Translations under genes and position numbers: made by a program | Assembly (NCBI GenBank): GCA_041687435.1 | Contig: JAWLBX010000018.1 | Span: 5,223-69,222, forward strand | Direction: 5' to 3' | From: JACKII01 sp041687435 | GTDB taxonomy: Bacteria > Pseudomonadota > Alphaproteobacteria > Bin95 | DNA: 64,000 bases | Notes under the pieces: generated by a model | Told to the model about the DNA's origin: nothing | The model's input: only the letters and a program-made list of their open reading frames with translations | Databases searched by the model: none | Shown: positions 54,175-62,853 of the stretch, in pieces | Layout of the letters: each line of letters opens with the position of its first letter | Numbering within the stretch: position 1 is the stretch's first letter

Positions 54175-56070
54175 CTATTGCGCCGGCACGCTCTCCCGCT
54201 CCGCTTCGGCGAAGTCGAGTATATAGGGCTCCATCGTTTCCTGCGCCTGCATCCGGCGGTCGTGCCAGCGCTGGCCGCCACCGTAATACGCGAGGCTGCC
54301 CGGCTTCGCGTTGCCGTCGCCATTGTAATAGCTGAAGCAATCGCGCAGCGGCGCCGACAGCAGGTCCATTTGCGCGCAATGCTCGGCGTATTGCTCTTCC
54401 GCCTCGCGCGTCACGTCGATGGTGCGGGCGCCACGCTCCTTCATGGTCTGCAACGCCCAGACCACATAATTCGCGTGCATCTCCGACACGCGGGTAAAGT
54501 TGAATTGGCCGCCGCCGCCTTGGGGGCCGTTCATGATCATCAGGTTGGGGAAGCCGGCCGAGTGCATGCCCAGGAAAGTCTTGGTCCCCTCGCCCTCCCA
54601 TTTCTCCCGCAAGGTGCGGCCATCGCGCCCGCGGATCATGTTGAACGAGCCGGTGCCCATCCATTCGAAGCCGGTGGCATAGATCAGAACGTCGACCGGG
54701 TACTCAACGCCGTCATGCACAACGCCGCGCTCGTTAATCTCCGAAACACCCGTGGGTGCCGTATCGACCAGATGCACGTGCGGCAGGTTGAAGGATGGCA
54801 GGTATTCATCGTGAAAGGTCGGGCGCTTGCAGCCATAGGGGTAGTAGGGCTTCAGCGCGGCCGCAGTCTTTGGATCCTTCACGACCATATCCACGCGGGC
54901 GCGGATCTGCTCCATGATGCGGAAGTTGGTATTGAGCTGCCGCTCGATCAGTTCTTCGGGTGACAGCGGCTTCTCATGCTTCTTGGGCTGTTTGAAGCTG
55001 TCCACCTTGCCGGAAAGGAAATCGTCGTTGCCCTGCAAGGCCGTGCGCCCGGCGGAAATGAGCGCCAGCCGCTCCCGCCGCTTCACCGCCCAATTGGGCT
55101 CGTTTGGCCAGGTGGCGTATTCCTCTTCAGACGTCGCCCGCTGGTCGCGCACGTCGATGGTCGAGGGTGTGCGCTGAAAGACGTAGAGTTCCTTCACCAC
55201 TTTGGCGATTTCCGGCACCACCTGCACGGCGGTCGCGCCCGTGCCGATGATGCCGACGCGCTTGCCGGCCAGATCGACATGATAGTTCCAGCGGGATGTG
55301 TGGAACGCCTCGCCCTTGTACATCTCCATGCCCTTGATATTGGCGAGCTTCGGGGTCGTCAGAATGCCATTGGCCAGCACCACATAACGGGCTTTCATGG
55401 CATCGCCGCGGTCGGTTTTGACGACCCAGCGGCCCAGTTCCTCTTTCCAATCAGTCTCTTGCACCGTAGTGTGAAACAGGCAGCGGTCATAGAAATCGAA
55501 CCGCTCCGCCATGGTCTGGCAGTATTCCAGGATCTCGAAGCCGGAGGCGAACTTCATCGACGGGATGTAGCCCATTTCCTCCAGCAGCGGCAGGTAGGAA
55601 TAGCTCTCCACGTCGCAGGCGATGCCGGGATAACGGTTCCAGTACCAGGTGCCGCCAACGTCGCCGCCCTTCTCGCAGAAGCGCACGTCGGTGAAGCCGG
55701 CATCCCGCAGCCGGTACCAGAGCAGCAAAGCGCCAAAGCCCGCGCCGATCACCAGAATCTCGCACTCGTCGTCCAAAGCCTCCCGCGGCACCGGCGGTTC
55801 TGAATAGACGTCCTCCAGATACTTTGCGAACTCGCCCTCCATGGCGATGTAATCGGCCGCGCCGGCCCGCGATTCCTTGTACTGCCGGTACTTCGCCTGT
55901 TCCTGCGCATCGAACGTCGCGCCGGGCGGCGGCGGCGGCAGGGTCTTGAGCGTTTCGTCTTCGACGATGGAATACCCCTTGCCGGCAATCTTGTCGGTCG
56001 CCTTGGCGGCACGGGTGTTGAAAATCTTGCGGCCCGTTTCCGGGTCGATGCGGATGGCGGCGGATGTCAC
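54175..56070 (-). CDS. Baeyer-Villiger-type flavin monooxygenase
   Basis: A 631-residue FAD/NADPH enzyme. The first Rossmann motif is VIGAGFGALLLWYRL (about residues 107-121). The Baeyer-Villiger fingerprint region is KGEAFHTSRWNY (about 250-262), and the NADPH Rossmann motif VGIIGTGATAVQV (about 270-283) follows. An N-terminal extension of about 100 residues, as in cyclohexanone/steroid monooxygenase relatives, precedes the fold. It probably inserts oxygen into ketones. The start is a GTG at 56070, as no ATG fits the N-terminus. It reads towards the small unknown gene at 53718. Confidence 0.9.
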   Translation of the reverse strand: MTSAAIRIDPETGRKIFNTRAAKATDKIAGKGYSIVEDETLKTLPPPPPGATFDAQEQAKYRQYKESRAGAADYIAMEGEFAKYLEDVYSEPPVPREALDDECEILVIGAGFGALLLWYRLRDAGFTDVRFCEKGGDVGGTWYWNRYPGIACDVESYSYLPLLEEMGYIPSMKFASGFEILEYCQTMAERFDFYDRCLFHTTVQETDWKEELGRWVVKTDRGDAMKARYVVLANGILTTPKLANIKGMEMYKGEAFHTSRWNYHVDLAGKRVGIIGTGATAVQVVPEIAKVVKELYVFQRTPSTIDVRDQRATSEEEYATWPNEPNWAVKRRERLALISAGRTALQGNDDFLSGKVDSFKQPKKHEKPLSPEELIERQLNTNFRIMEQIRARVDMVVKDPKTAAALKPYYPYGCKRPTFHDEYLPSFNLPHVHLVDTAPTGVSEINERGVVHDGVEYPVDVLIYATGFEWMGTGSFNMIRGRDGRTLREKWEGEGTKTFLGMHSAGFPNLMIMNGPQGGGGQFNFTRVSEMHANYVVWALQTMKERGARTIDVTREAEEQYAEHCAQMDLLSAPLRDCFSYYNGDGNAKPGSLAYYGGGQRWHDRRMQAQETMEPYILDFAEAERESVPAQ

Positions 56071-56179
56071 GGGGGCATTACCTCTATCTTGCGGAGTCTG
56101 GCCGGCTGGCTCTCGGAGCCGCAGGCCGACTTACGACTTTCGGATCACATGCCCCGAGCATAAGCGCGACAAAAGCCAC

Positions 56180-56229
56180 GCGCCAAGCATTTTCACACTT
56201 GGCGCTGTCTCACCCGGCCATGGGCCGGG
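56180..56229 (-). terminator. Double hairpin downstream of purA
   Basis: Just past the purA stop on the minus strand come CCCGGCC-ATG-GGCCGGG (56213-56229) and then GCGCCAAG-N10-CTTGGCGC (56180-56205). The second is followed on that strand by GTGGCTTTTGT. Together they look like an intrinsic terminator for purA. Confidence 0.6.
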
Positions 56230-56232
56230 CAG

Positions 56233-57525
56233 TCAATCGGCGAAGGGATCCCGCACCAAAATGGTGTCGTCCCGCTCTGGACTGGTCGACAACAAGGCCA
56301 CCGGCGCCTGAATCAGCTCCTCGATCCGGCGCACATACTTAACGGCCGTCGCCGGCAGTTCCGCCCAGGACCGGGCACCTTCGGTAGATTGGCTCCACCC
56401 CTCCAGCGTTTCGAACACCGGGCGGATTTCGGCCTGCAGCTTCATCGAGGCTGGAAAATAGTCGTAGCGGTTGCCGCTGGCATCCTCGTAAGCGACGCAA
56501 ACCTTCAATTCCGGCATGTCGTCGAGCACGTCCAGCTTGGTGAGCGCGATGCCGTCGATGCCGCCGACCTGGATCGCCTGTCGCACCATCACTGCATCGA
56601 ACCAGCCGCAGCGCCGCGCCCGACCCGTGACCGTGCCAAATTCGCGGCCGCGTTCGCCCAGCCGCTGCCCGATCTCGTTGTCCTGCTCTGTCGGGAAAGG
56701 ACCGCCGCCGACCCGTGTGGTATAGGCCTTGGTGATGCCCAGCACATAACCGACTGCACCCGCCGCTGCTCCGGACCCGCTAGCGGCCGCCGCCGCCACT
56801 GTATTGGAGGATGTCACATAGGGAAAAGTGCCATGGTCGATGTCCAGCATGGCGCCCTGCGCGCCCTCGAACAGCAGCCGCTTGCCGGCCACCCGGGCTG
56901 CGTGCAGCCGCCGCCAGACCGGCTCCACATAGGGCGTGAGCTTCGGTGCAACCTCCGCCAGCGTCGCCAGCAATTCCGCCTGCACCACCTCCGGCTCGCC
57001 CAAACCGCGCAGAAAGGCGTTGTGGTGGGCCAGCAACGGCTCCACCTTCGCCGCCAGCGTATCCGGCTCGGCCAGGTCGCACATGCGGATGGCGCGGCGC
57101 GCGACCTTGTCCTCGTAGGCGATGCCGATGCCGCGACCGGTCGTGCCGATGGCCCCCTTGCCCCGCGCCTTTTCCCGCGCGCGGTCGATGGCGCCGTAGA
57201 ACGGCAGGATGACGGTGGCATTCTCGGCGATGCGCAGGTTTTCGGGCGTCACCGCCAGCCCCTGGCTGCCGACACGCTCAATCTCCTCCAGCAACGCCCA
57301 AGGGTCGACGACAACGCCGTTGCCGATGACCGACAGCTTCCCGCGCGCAAGGCCGGAGGGCAGCAGCGACAGTTTGTAGGTGGCATCGCCGATTTGCAAC
57401 GTATGCCCGGCATTGTGCCCGCCCTGGAACCGGACAACCACGTCTGCCCGGACGGACAGCCAATCGACAATCTTGCCTTTGCCCTCGTCACCCCATTGGG
57501 CGCCAACGACGGTCACATTACCCAT
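56233..57525 (-). CDS. purA: Adenylosuccinate synthetase
   Basis: A 430-residue enzyme linking IMP and aspartate with GTP in AMP synthesis. N-terminal GAQWGDEGKGKIVDWLS, GGHNAGHT, the GTTGRGIGIAYEDKVAR IMP-site motif, GAQGAMLDIDHGTFPYVTSSNT and GEVTGRARRCGWFD-type C-terminal region (EFGTVTGRARRCGWFDAV) are all present. The start at 57525 begins MGNVTVVGAQWGDEGKG as expected. Upstream, 79 bases separate it from the 606-residue unknown gene. Confidence 0.97.
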   Translation of the reverse strand: MGNVTVVGAQWGDEGKGKIVDWLSVRADVVVRFQGGHNAGHTLQIGDATYKLSLLPSGLARGKLSVIGNGVVVDPWALLEEIERVGSQGLAVTPENLRIAENATVILPFYGAIDRAREKARGKGAIGTTGRGIGIAYEDKVARRAIRMCDLAEPDTLAAKVEPLLAHHNAFLRGLGEPEVVQAELLATLAEVAPKLTPYVEPVWRRLHAARVAGKRLLFEGAQGAMLDIDHGTFPYVTSSNTVAAAAASGSGAAAGAVGYVLGITKAYTTRVGGGPFPTEQDNEIGQRLGERGREFGTVTGRARRCGWFDAVMVRQAIQVGGIDGIALTKLDVLDDMPELKVCVAYEDASGNRYDYFPASMKLQAEIRPVFETLEGWSQSTEGARSWAELPATAVKYVRRIEELIQAPVALLSTSPERDDTILVRDPFAD

Positions 57526-57604
57526 GAGCCTGGAACCTTACCTGCTCGCAGTATACCAAATGCAGGGGTATAGCGGAGGTCGAACCGGTTGGTAAGGGGG
57601 CTCG

Positions 57605-59425
57605 TCAGGCGATATATCCAGTCGCGATGGCCACGGCTTCCTGATGGCTCAGGTTTTCGTCAGGCTGAGGGCGGTCAAAATGATTGAAGTACGCTGGCAC
57701 AAGCTTCTTGGCGATCCGGTTCAGATCGCCCTGTACCTGTGCATGAATTTTGTCCCTGTTTGGATAAAACCCGCCGTCCCTGTGGGGATATTTGCAAATA
57801 TGCTCCAAAAAATCAAAGAAACGAAGCTCCAAAGGGCGTTCGGTACTGCCCGTCATTCCCAGATTTTGATTGTGCTTCCTATGTTTTTCATGGAAATCAG
57901 AGAAATTTGTCGAAAAAATATTATTGCCAGGATCCATTTCCCGATAAACAGTGACCACCGAATTGAAATATACCGTCAACAGGCTGCCGTTTCTCGCCTC
58001 CTTTAATCCTAACTTTGGAAGAGAAGGCAACTCGAATGCGTCCAAAACATCACACTCAAAATATGCTGGGTCTTTTTTTAGAGAATATCTAAAAACGAAT
58101 TTTAAAAAATTATCCAATTCGTATATAATTTTTTTATCATCATCAGTTTCCATATATTTTATGTTTCTTTCACTGACACCATGCAACTTATACCGGAACA
58201 AGTCCCTGGCGGATTTTAGATCGTTTAGATCATATTTTTTAACCCTTTCTTCTATATCTTTATCAAAATAGTTAAAATTATACGTGTGGGGCGTCAGAGG
58301 GTTGGGGCCATTGCTCCGCTGGTAAGCCATTTGCGGCGCATCATTCGGCGTTGGCCTGTCGCGAACAAGGTCCACTCCGGGCGCGGCGATATCCGAGGCG
58401 GACTCGCCAGGCGCAGGATCGGCAAGACTCTCCTCCCCCCAACCCGCGCCGGCAGCGGCAGCGATCGCCATAGCGGGCGCCTCGACAATTTGTTTGGGCG
58501 GGGGTCTGTAAACGAGCGATTTCCAATCCTCCAACCTGCCACCCGAGGCCGGGAGGCTTGGCGGCCACTGGTCGGAGAACCGCAACACGATCGAGTCCTG
58601 CCCCTCGCCTTCCCGATCATCACCGATCAGGGCGAAGCCATCCGCAACGCCTATGGCAGAGGAGCGCACGCCAAGCCCGAAAGACAGCCAACGGCCCGCC
58701 TGGCTCAATTCATTGGTCTGCAAGTACGCGGCAATAGCCAGGCTTTCTGCAACGATATCGGTCTGATGCAGACGCGATTGACAGTAATGACGCATCGTAA
58801 AGGGGGAGGCCATGTCTTCAACCGACTCCGCACGCCAATTCAACCCGGGAGGTTCCGGAAGGCCAGGCAAATCCTCCTCCACGATCCGCGGCAACTCCAT
58901 TGCCAGCCGGTCCTGGTCACGCTCGGCATTTGGGCTGCCATAGCAGCGGCCATCGGGCAGGTGTTCGAACAGAAAGCTCGCAGCAATCGGGATCATTTCC
59001 GGCCGCCATTCGTCCTCCACCGCCAGCACGGCACAGTGGGTATAGCGTCGGCCCGGTTTGCCCTTGCCCCCCTCGGACCGCGCCTCGATCCGGGCGAACA
59101 GGCCGAAAAACTTTGTCTCCGTTCCCAACCGAAGGCGGAGCGGGCGATAGACGAAGGCCCCGCCATCGATCAGCCCCGCATCCACCGCCGTCACTCCGCC
59201 CCACCCCTTGAAGAAGGTTTCTGGCGCGCAATGCTGTTGCAGCCCATCGGGAAATTCAGCCGATTTCCCCGTCACCCGATGCTCCGTGCCTAGACGGATC
59301 GGGCCGTCCTGGCTGCCACCGCGAATCAGCTTGCCGTAGACCAGCAAATGCGTCTTGAACGCACCGCTGGTCTCGCCGTCATGGGCCGGAGTTGACGTGT
59401 CAGACAAGTTCCTCGGCTCCCACAC
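57605..59425 (-). CDS. Unknown protein of the tubulin/GTPase module, possible GAP1-like N-domain
   Basis: A 606-residue protein I cannot assign firmly. The N-terminal half (about 10-330: THLLVYGKLIRGG, ETFFKGWGGVTAVDAGLIDGGAFVYRPLRLR, GRRYTHCAVLAVEDEW) has the opening YG, WG and GRxxxH pattern of GTPase-associated-protein-1-like domains; that match is tentative. A Pro/Ala-rich linker follows near 330-385. The C-terminal part (385-606) is encoded by markedly AT-rich DNA and looks helical and charged. The start is uncertain: a GTG at 59425 overlaps the GTPase gene by 26 bases, and a TTG at 59407 after GAGG is the alternative. Confidence 0.75.
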   Translation of the reverse strand: MWEPRNLSDTSTPAHDGETSGAFKTHLLVYGKLIRGGSQDGPIRLGTEHRVTGKSAEFPDGLQQHCAPETFFKGWGGVTAVDAGLIDGGAFVYRPLRLRLGTETKFFGLFARIEARSEGGKGKPGRRYTHCAVLAVEDEWRPEMIPIAASFLFEHLPDGRCYGSPNAERDQDRLAMELPRIVEEDLPGLPEPPGLNWRAESVEDMASPFTMRHYCQSRLHQTDIVAESLAIAAYLQTNELSQAGRWLSFGLGVRSSAIGVADGFALIGDDREGEGQDSIVLRFSDQWPPSLPASGGRLEDWKSLVYRPPPKQIVEAPAMAIAAAAGAGWGEESLADPAPGESASDIAAPGVDLVRDRPTPNDAPQMAYQRSNGPNPLTPHTYNFNYFDKDIEERVKKYDLNDLKSARDLFRYKLHGVSERNIKYMETDDDKKIIYELDNFLKFVFRYSLKKDPAYFECDVLDAFELPSLPKLGLKEARNGSLLTVYFNSVVTVYREMDPGNNIFSTNFSDFHEKHRKHNQNLGMTGSTERPLELRFFDFLEHICKYPHRDGGFYPNRDKIHAQVQGDLNRIAKKLVPAYFNHFDRPQPDENLSHQEAVAIATGYIA

Positions 59426-60470
59426 TGATTGGCCCGGTCACCTTGCCGGTCGCGGCGAACAGCAGCGGCGGCGTCAGGTTGAACGGCCGCCATAATTGCC
59501 TGGCCTGGTTTTGACTGATCGGGACCGGATAATGGTCGCGCAATCCTTCCAATTCGGGATCGTCATAATCCTCCACATCCACTGCCCGCGTCAAAAGCCC
59601 GGAGGCCTGTGGCCAGGGGTAGAAGTTGGCAGAGCCATAGGTGGAAACCGGGAACACGCGAACGCTCACACCGGAGCCTCCGCGGCCACCCTGCCCGTGG
59701 GCCAGTACGGCCCGGAAAATTTGATCCATGCCAAGATCGCGCATCCGCTCGATGAATTCATCGCGATCCACTGCTTTTTGCAATGCATCGGCCCCGAATT
59801 TCGGAAACAGAGACTCATACTTGGTCAGGCAGATGGCAATGGATTTCAAATTTGCCGTGCGCTCACCATTCATTTTCAACAAAATGGATTCAATGTTGCG
59901 GTTCAGGGCATCGACGTTCAGTTGGTTGTAATCGTTGGGCCTCAGCCCCTGGCAAATGATCACCCCATTCGATTCACTGAGGGCCGCCCGGTACTCATCC
60001 CGCCGCCGTGCCGCTGTTTCATCGACCGACGCCTGCACGAACTCATCGTAGGCCAGATCGCCACCCCGGCCGTCCACCAATTCGAGAGAAATCGCCGAAA
60101 GCCCGCCCCTTCTTCGGGACAACAGGCGACCGACCCATGATTTCGGCGGCCTTGGCCTGACCCCATCCCAGGCCATGATCATGGAATAGCGGCTGAGCGC
60201 CTGGGTCGCCTCCACATCCGATTCCCGGCCAAAAAACATGCTGTTGAAATGCCGGCTCAGACGATGCCAATTCTCCTCCTCATCATCCGAATCTGTCGCA
60301 GATGACCGGACAATCCGCGGATTGGCCACAGCATCCTGACCCATGCAGAGGTCTTGAACCGGCTGATTGATCAGCAATGCTGCGATCATGTGGGTTTTGC
60401 CCGACTGGGTCGGCCCGATCAACGTCACCGTCCGCGCGCCATTACCGGAATTGGATACCTGGATCGCCAT
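59400..60470 (-). CDS. P-loop GTPase-like protein of the tubulin-like module
   Basis: A 356-residue protein. Walker A/G1 is LIGPTQSGKTH at residues 19-26. A Walker B/G3-like LELVDGRGGD surrounds Asp133. A G4-like TKYE lies at 216-219 (SIAICLTKYESLF), in the place of NKxD. The overall order fits TRAFAC-like GTPases that act with partner proteins in predicted membrane-remodelling or conflict systems. The start at 60470 has a perfect AGGAGG upstream. It is divergent from the 732-residue protein and overlaps the downstream unknown gene, so it is cotranscribed with it. Confidence 0.83.
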   Translation of the reverse strand: MAIQVSNSGNGARTVTLIGPTQSGKTHMIAALLINQPVQDLCMGQDAVANPRIVRSSATDSDDEEENWHRLSRHFNSMFFGRESDVEATQALSRYSMIMAWDGVRPRPPKSWVGRLLSRRRGGLSAISLELVDGRGGDLAYDEFVQASVDETAARRRDEYRAALSESNGVIICQGLRPNDYNQLNVDALNRNIESILLKMNGERTANLKSIAICLTKYESLFPKFGADALQKAVDRDEFIERMRDLGMDQIFRAVLAHGQGGRGGSGVSVRVFPVSTYGSANFYPWPQASGLLTRAVDVEDYDDPELEGLRDHYPVPISQNQARQLWRPFNLTPPLLFAATGKVTGPISVGAEELV

Positions 60471-60574
60471 TGTGCCTCCTTTCGTGAGTTTAATCACTCC
60501 ATCTGCCACTGCCAAGCTCATCATAGAAACATCTCAGCCCCACCATTTGATCGAGTTGCGCGGGTGAAAGGTGA
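60471..60574. promoter_or_regulatory. Shared divergent promoter region of the module
   Basis: A 104-bp gap separates the leftward GTPase start from the rightward 732-residue protein start, so both promoters must lie here or overlap the coding ends. It holds AGGAGG for the left gene and an AAAGG for the right gene. It is less GC-rich than the surroundings. No clear palindrome is visible. Confidence 0.5.
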
Positions 60575-62773
60575 ATGTTACGATCTGTTAACGGATTTAT
60601 GGGGCATGAAGCCGAATTTTCCGGTAACGAGGGCGGGATGGGGAGCGGAGCATACTACGATTATTTTTGGGATCGCGCTGCCGGCCTCCTGATCATAGAT
60701 ATCGCCCGCGCCAGTAACAGTACCGCTTCGCTTTTGGGATTTCGTGTCTCGACAACACTGCCTGGGGGTGAGGGCGGTGTGCTGGGCGTGGTGCCGTTTT
60801 CACCCGATCTGGGCGAAATGCCGGGCTACGCCGTTGTCCGCTTACCGGAGGCGGGCAAATTGCAAATATCGGTCGAGCCGATCCTCGATCAGGAGCGCGC
60901 CGGCGAGACCGATGGCGCACTGATCGACGTTATCGAGTTGAATCCGGAACACATGGCCGAAGCGCCAGCGGAGCGGATGCTCTGGTCCATCGTTATGGAT
61001 CATGAAGCCGAATTGGAAATCCGGGGGGAGTTGGAGCCACCGGGCGCCAGGCCAATCTCCAACCTGTATCGCTCCCAAAGACGTGGCGCCGTAATTTCAC
61101 CGGCCCGGCCATTATTGGAAGCAGGCATTGGCCAGCGGCTGCAGGTCCATGCCAGTCACCGGTTTGATCCTGAACACCGGGAAGATTTGTATGAGATCAT
61201 TGTCTCGCCGGATCCCGACAATCCGCTGCCCATGCCTATCAAGGTTCGGATGGATACCATTCTCGCAGCTGAGGAAGCCTGTCAGTATCTGATCGAGGGC
61301 TCTGGCGCCCGCCAGGAACCAAGCCTGAACGAGCAGGAAAAGGTTCTGAATCCAGAGGACGCAGAAATCCGCTTCACCATTCCCGGGCCAAACGTGGAAT
61401 ATGAAGGGGAGGAACGTGCCGACCATTCGCTTGGCTTCCTCGACCGGGTTCTGTTGTGGACAAAACCGGCCTGCACCCTGGAATTCTTCACCCGTGACGA
61501 AAAAGCGACCGAGCCGCAACGCGACGGGTTGCTGCTGCTCGTCTCGCTGGGCGGCGACAATCTCCAGCAAGACACAGCAGGCCTGCGCCGGATCATACGC
61601 GAACTGACAGGCGCCAAGGCCGCCCCTGGGCCGGATTATTGGCATCAGCATGCGCCGTCTCTGGCGCGCTATCTTGGTCAGGAATCGGTGGAAGGCGCCA
61701 CTCCGATCACGGAGTTTGCCTACGCCGTCTGTATTCAAGACATTCTTGCAAAAGTGCACGGCGCCACGGCCGGGCTGCTGCGCCCAGCCTCGTTTGCGGC
61801 CTATGCAGGTGCGGCACCGTTTTTTGAAATATTGCGGAACGAACGGTTTGCAGCCGCTGCATCCCAAATGCGGTTGCCACGCCATCGCTTTTCCGGTGAC
61901 GGGGGCGCGGGCACAATCCTATTCGCGCTATGTTCTCAAGTCTTGAAAAACCCAACGGCTGCTCCGATCGACGGTCAACCGGAACAGCAGGGCTATGATA
62001 CGGAAATCTCCGAGATCTGGCTGGAGGCGTTCCGCGACATCCCTTGGGACTTGGCCGAGCTCTCGCTCTATCCGGAAGCGGCAGATGCCATGCAACTGGG
62101 CGTGCTGCCAGAGCACGAAGTTTACGGTGATTTTGCCTTTGAATTCCTCGACCATCGCGATACCGCCGAAACATACCAAAGCACACGATCGCGGCTTCGC
62201 ACATGGTGCGCGCCCGGCCTCGAACGCCTTCCGGCTCTGGTCCATTTGAGGCATTTGAGAACGCATGTCGACCGCGCCAAACATCTTGAAGCGGCCCTTG
62301 TGGGCAATATCCTCCAAGCTGGTGCAACCGTCGGTGTCAGGGCGGAGTTGGCGATTGCGTCGAACCAACTTCCGATACTTGCCGATAAGACACCCGTCAC
62401 CGGCAAGACGGCGCAGGCCGCTCAGATGCTTTTTGAAAAGCAGATCGCGCAGCGACTGCCCAAACCCGAACCGGCTGAACCTTCAACCGGGGCGGAATAC
62501 CGGTCCACCATAGCGGAATTTCTCGTAGCCCTGATCCGCCGGGATTGCGATTTTATCGATCAAGCCGTTGCATCTTTGGGCCTCGACAATCCCGTTTTGC
62601 ATGATGAGCCCCCGGCGCCCGCACTGGCCGGTGTCGAGGAAACCGGCGCCCTTCCCTACCAAGTATATTCCGGCAACGCCGATCCCGACCTCGCGGCTTG
62701 GATGGCAGAAGATTCGACAAATCACCCTGTCGTTGATAGATGGCGGGAGCGAATAAAGGCACAAATATCCTAG
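60575..62773 (+). CDS. Unknown 732-residue protein of the tubulin-like module
   Basis: I do not recognise this protein. It has no signal peptide or obvious membrane helix and looks cytoplasmic. The N-terminal YYDYFWDRAAGLLIIDIARASNSTASLLGF and following beta-rich segment (VVRLPEAGKLQISVEPIL) suggest an alpha/beta opening domain; the middle and C-terminal parts are mixed, with a long helical stretch (about 515-690) and a short acidic tail. The ATG at 60575 has AAAGG upstream; an internal ATG at 60638 after GAGGGCGGG is an alternative. Its tight position 80 bp before the tubulin-like gene implies one operon. Confidence 0.78.
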   Translation: MLRSVNGFMGHEAEFSGNEGGMGSGAYYDYFWDRAAGLLIIDIARASNSTASLLGFRVSTTLPGGEGGVLGVVPFSPDLGEMPGYAVVRLPEAGKLQISVEPILDQERAGETDGALIDVIELNPEHMAEAPAERMLWSIVMDHEAELEIRGELEPPGARPISNLYRSQRRGAVISPARPLLEAGIGQRLQVHASHRFDPEHREDLYEIIVSPDPDNPLPMPIKVRMDTILAAEEACQYLIEGSGARQEPSLNEQEKVLNPEDAEIRFTIPGPNVEYEGEERADHSLGFLDRVLLWTKPACTLEFFTRDEKATEPQRDGLLLLVSLGGDNLQQDTAGLRRIIRELTGAKAAPGPDYWHQHAPSLARYLGQESVEGATPITEFAYAVCIQDILAKVHGATAGLLRPASFAAYAGAAPFFEILRNERFAAAASQMRLPRHRFSGDGGAGTILFALCSQVLKNPTAAPIDGQPEQQGYDTEISEIWLEAFRDIPWDLAELSLYPEAADAMQLGVLPEHEVYGDFAFEFLDHRDTAETYQSTRSRLRTWCAPGLERLPALVHLRHLRTHVDRAKHLEAALVGNILQAGATVGVRAELAIASNQLPILADKTPVTGKTAQAAQMLFEKQIAQRLPKPEPAEPSTGAEYRSTIAEFLVALIRRDCDFIDQAVASLGLDNPVLHDEPPAPALAGVEETGALPYQVYSGNADPDLAAWMAEDSTNHPVVDRWRERIKAQIS

Positions 62774-62853
62774 AAAATATTGGTCCCGCTCCTGGTAGCC
62801 GTGCGTCACGACTGCCTGTACGATAGACAGGGATAAAGTAGGGAGCTTACGAC

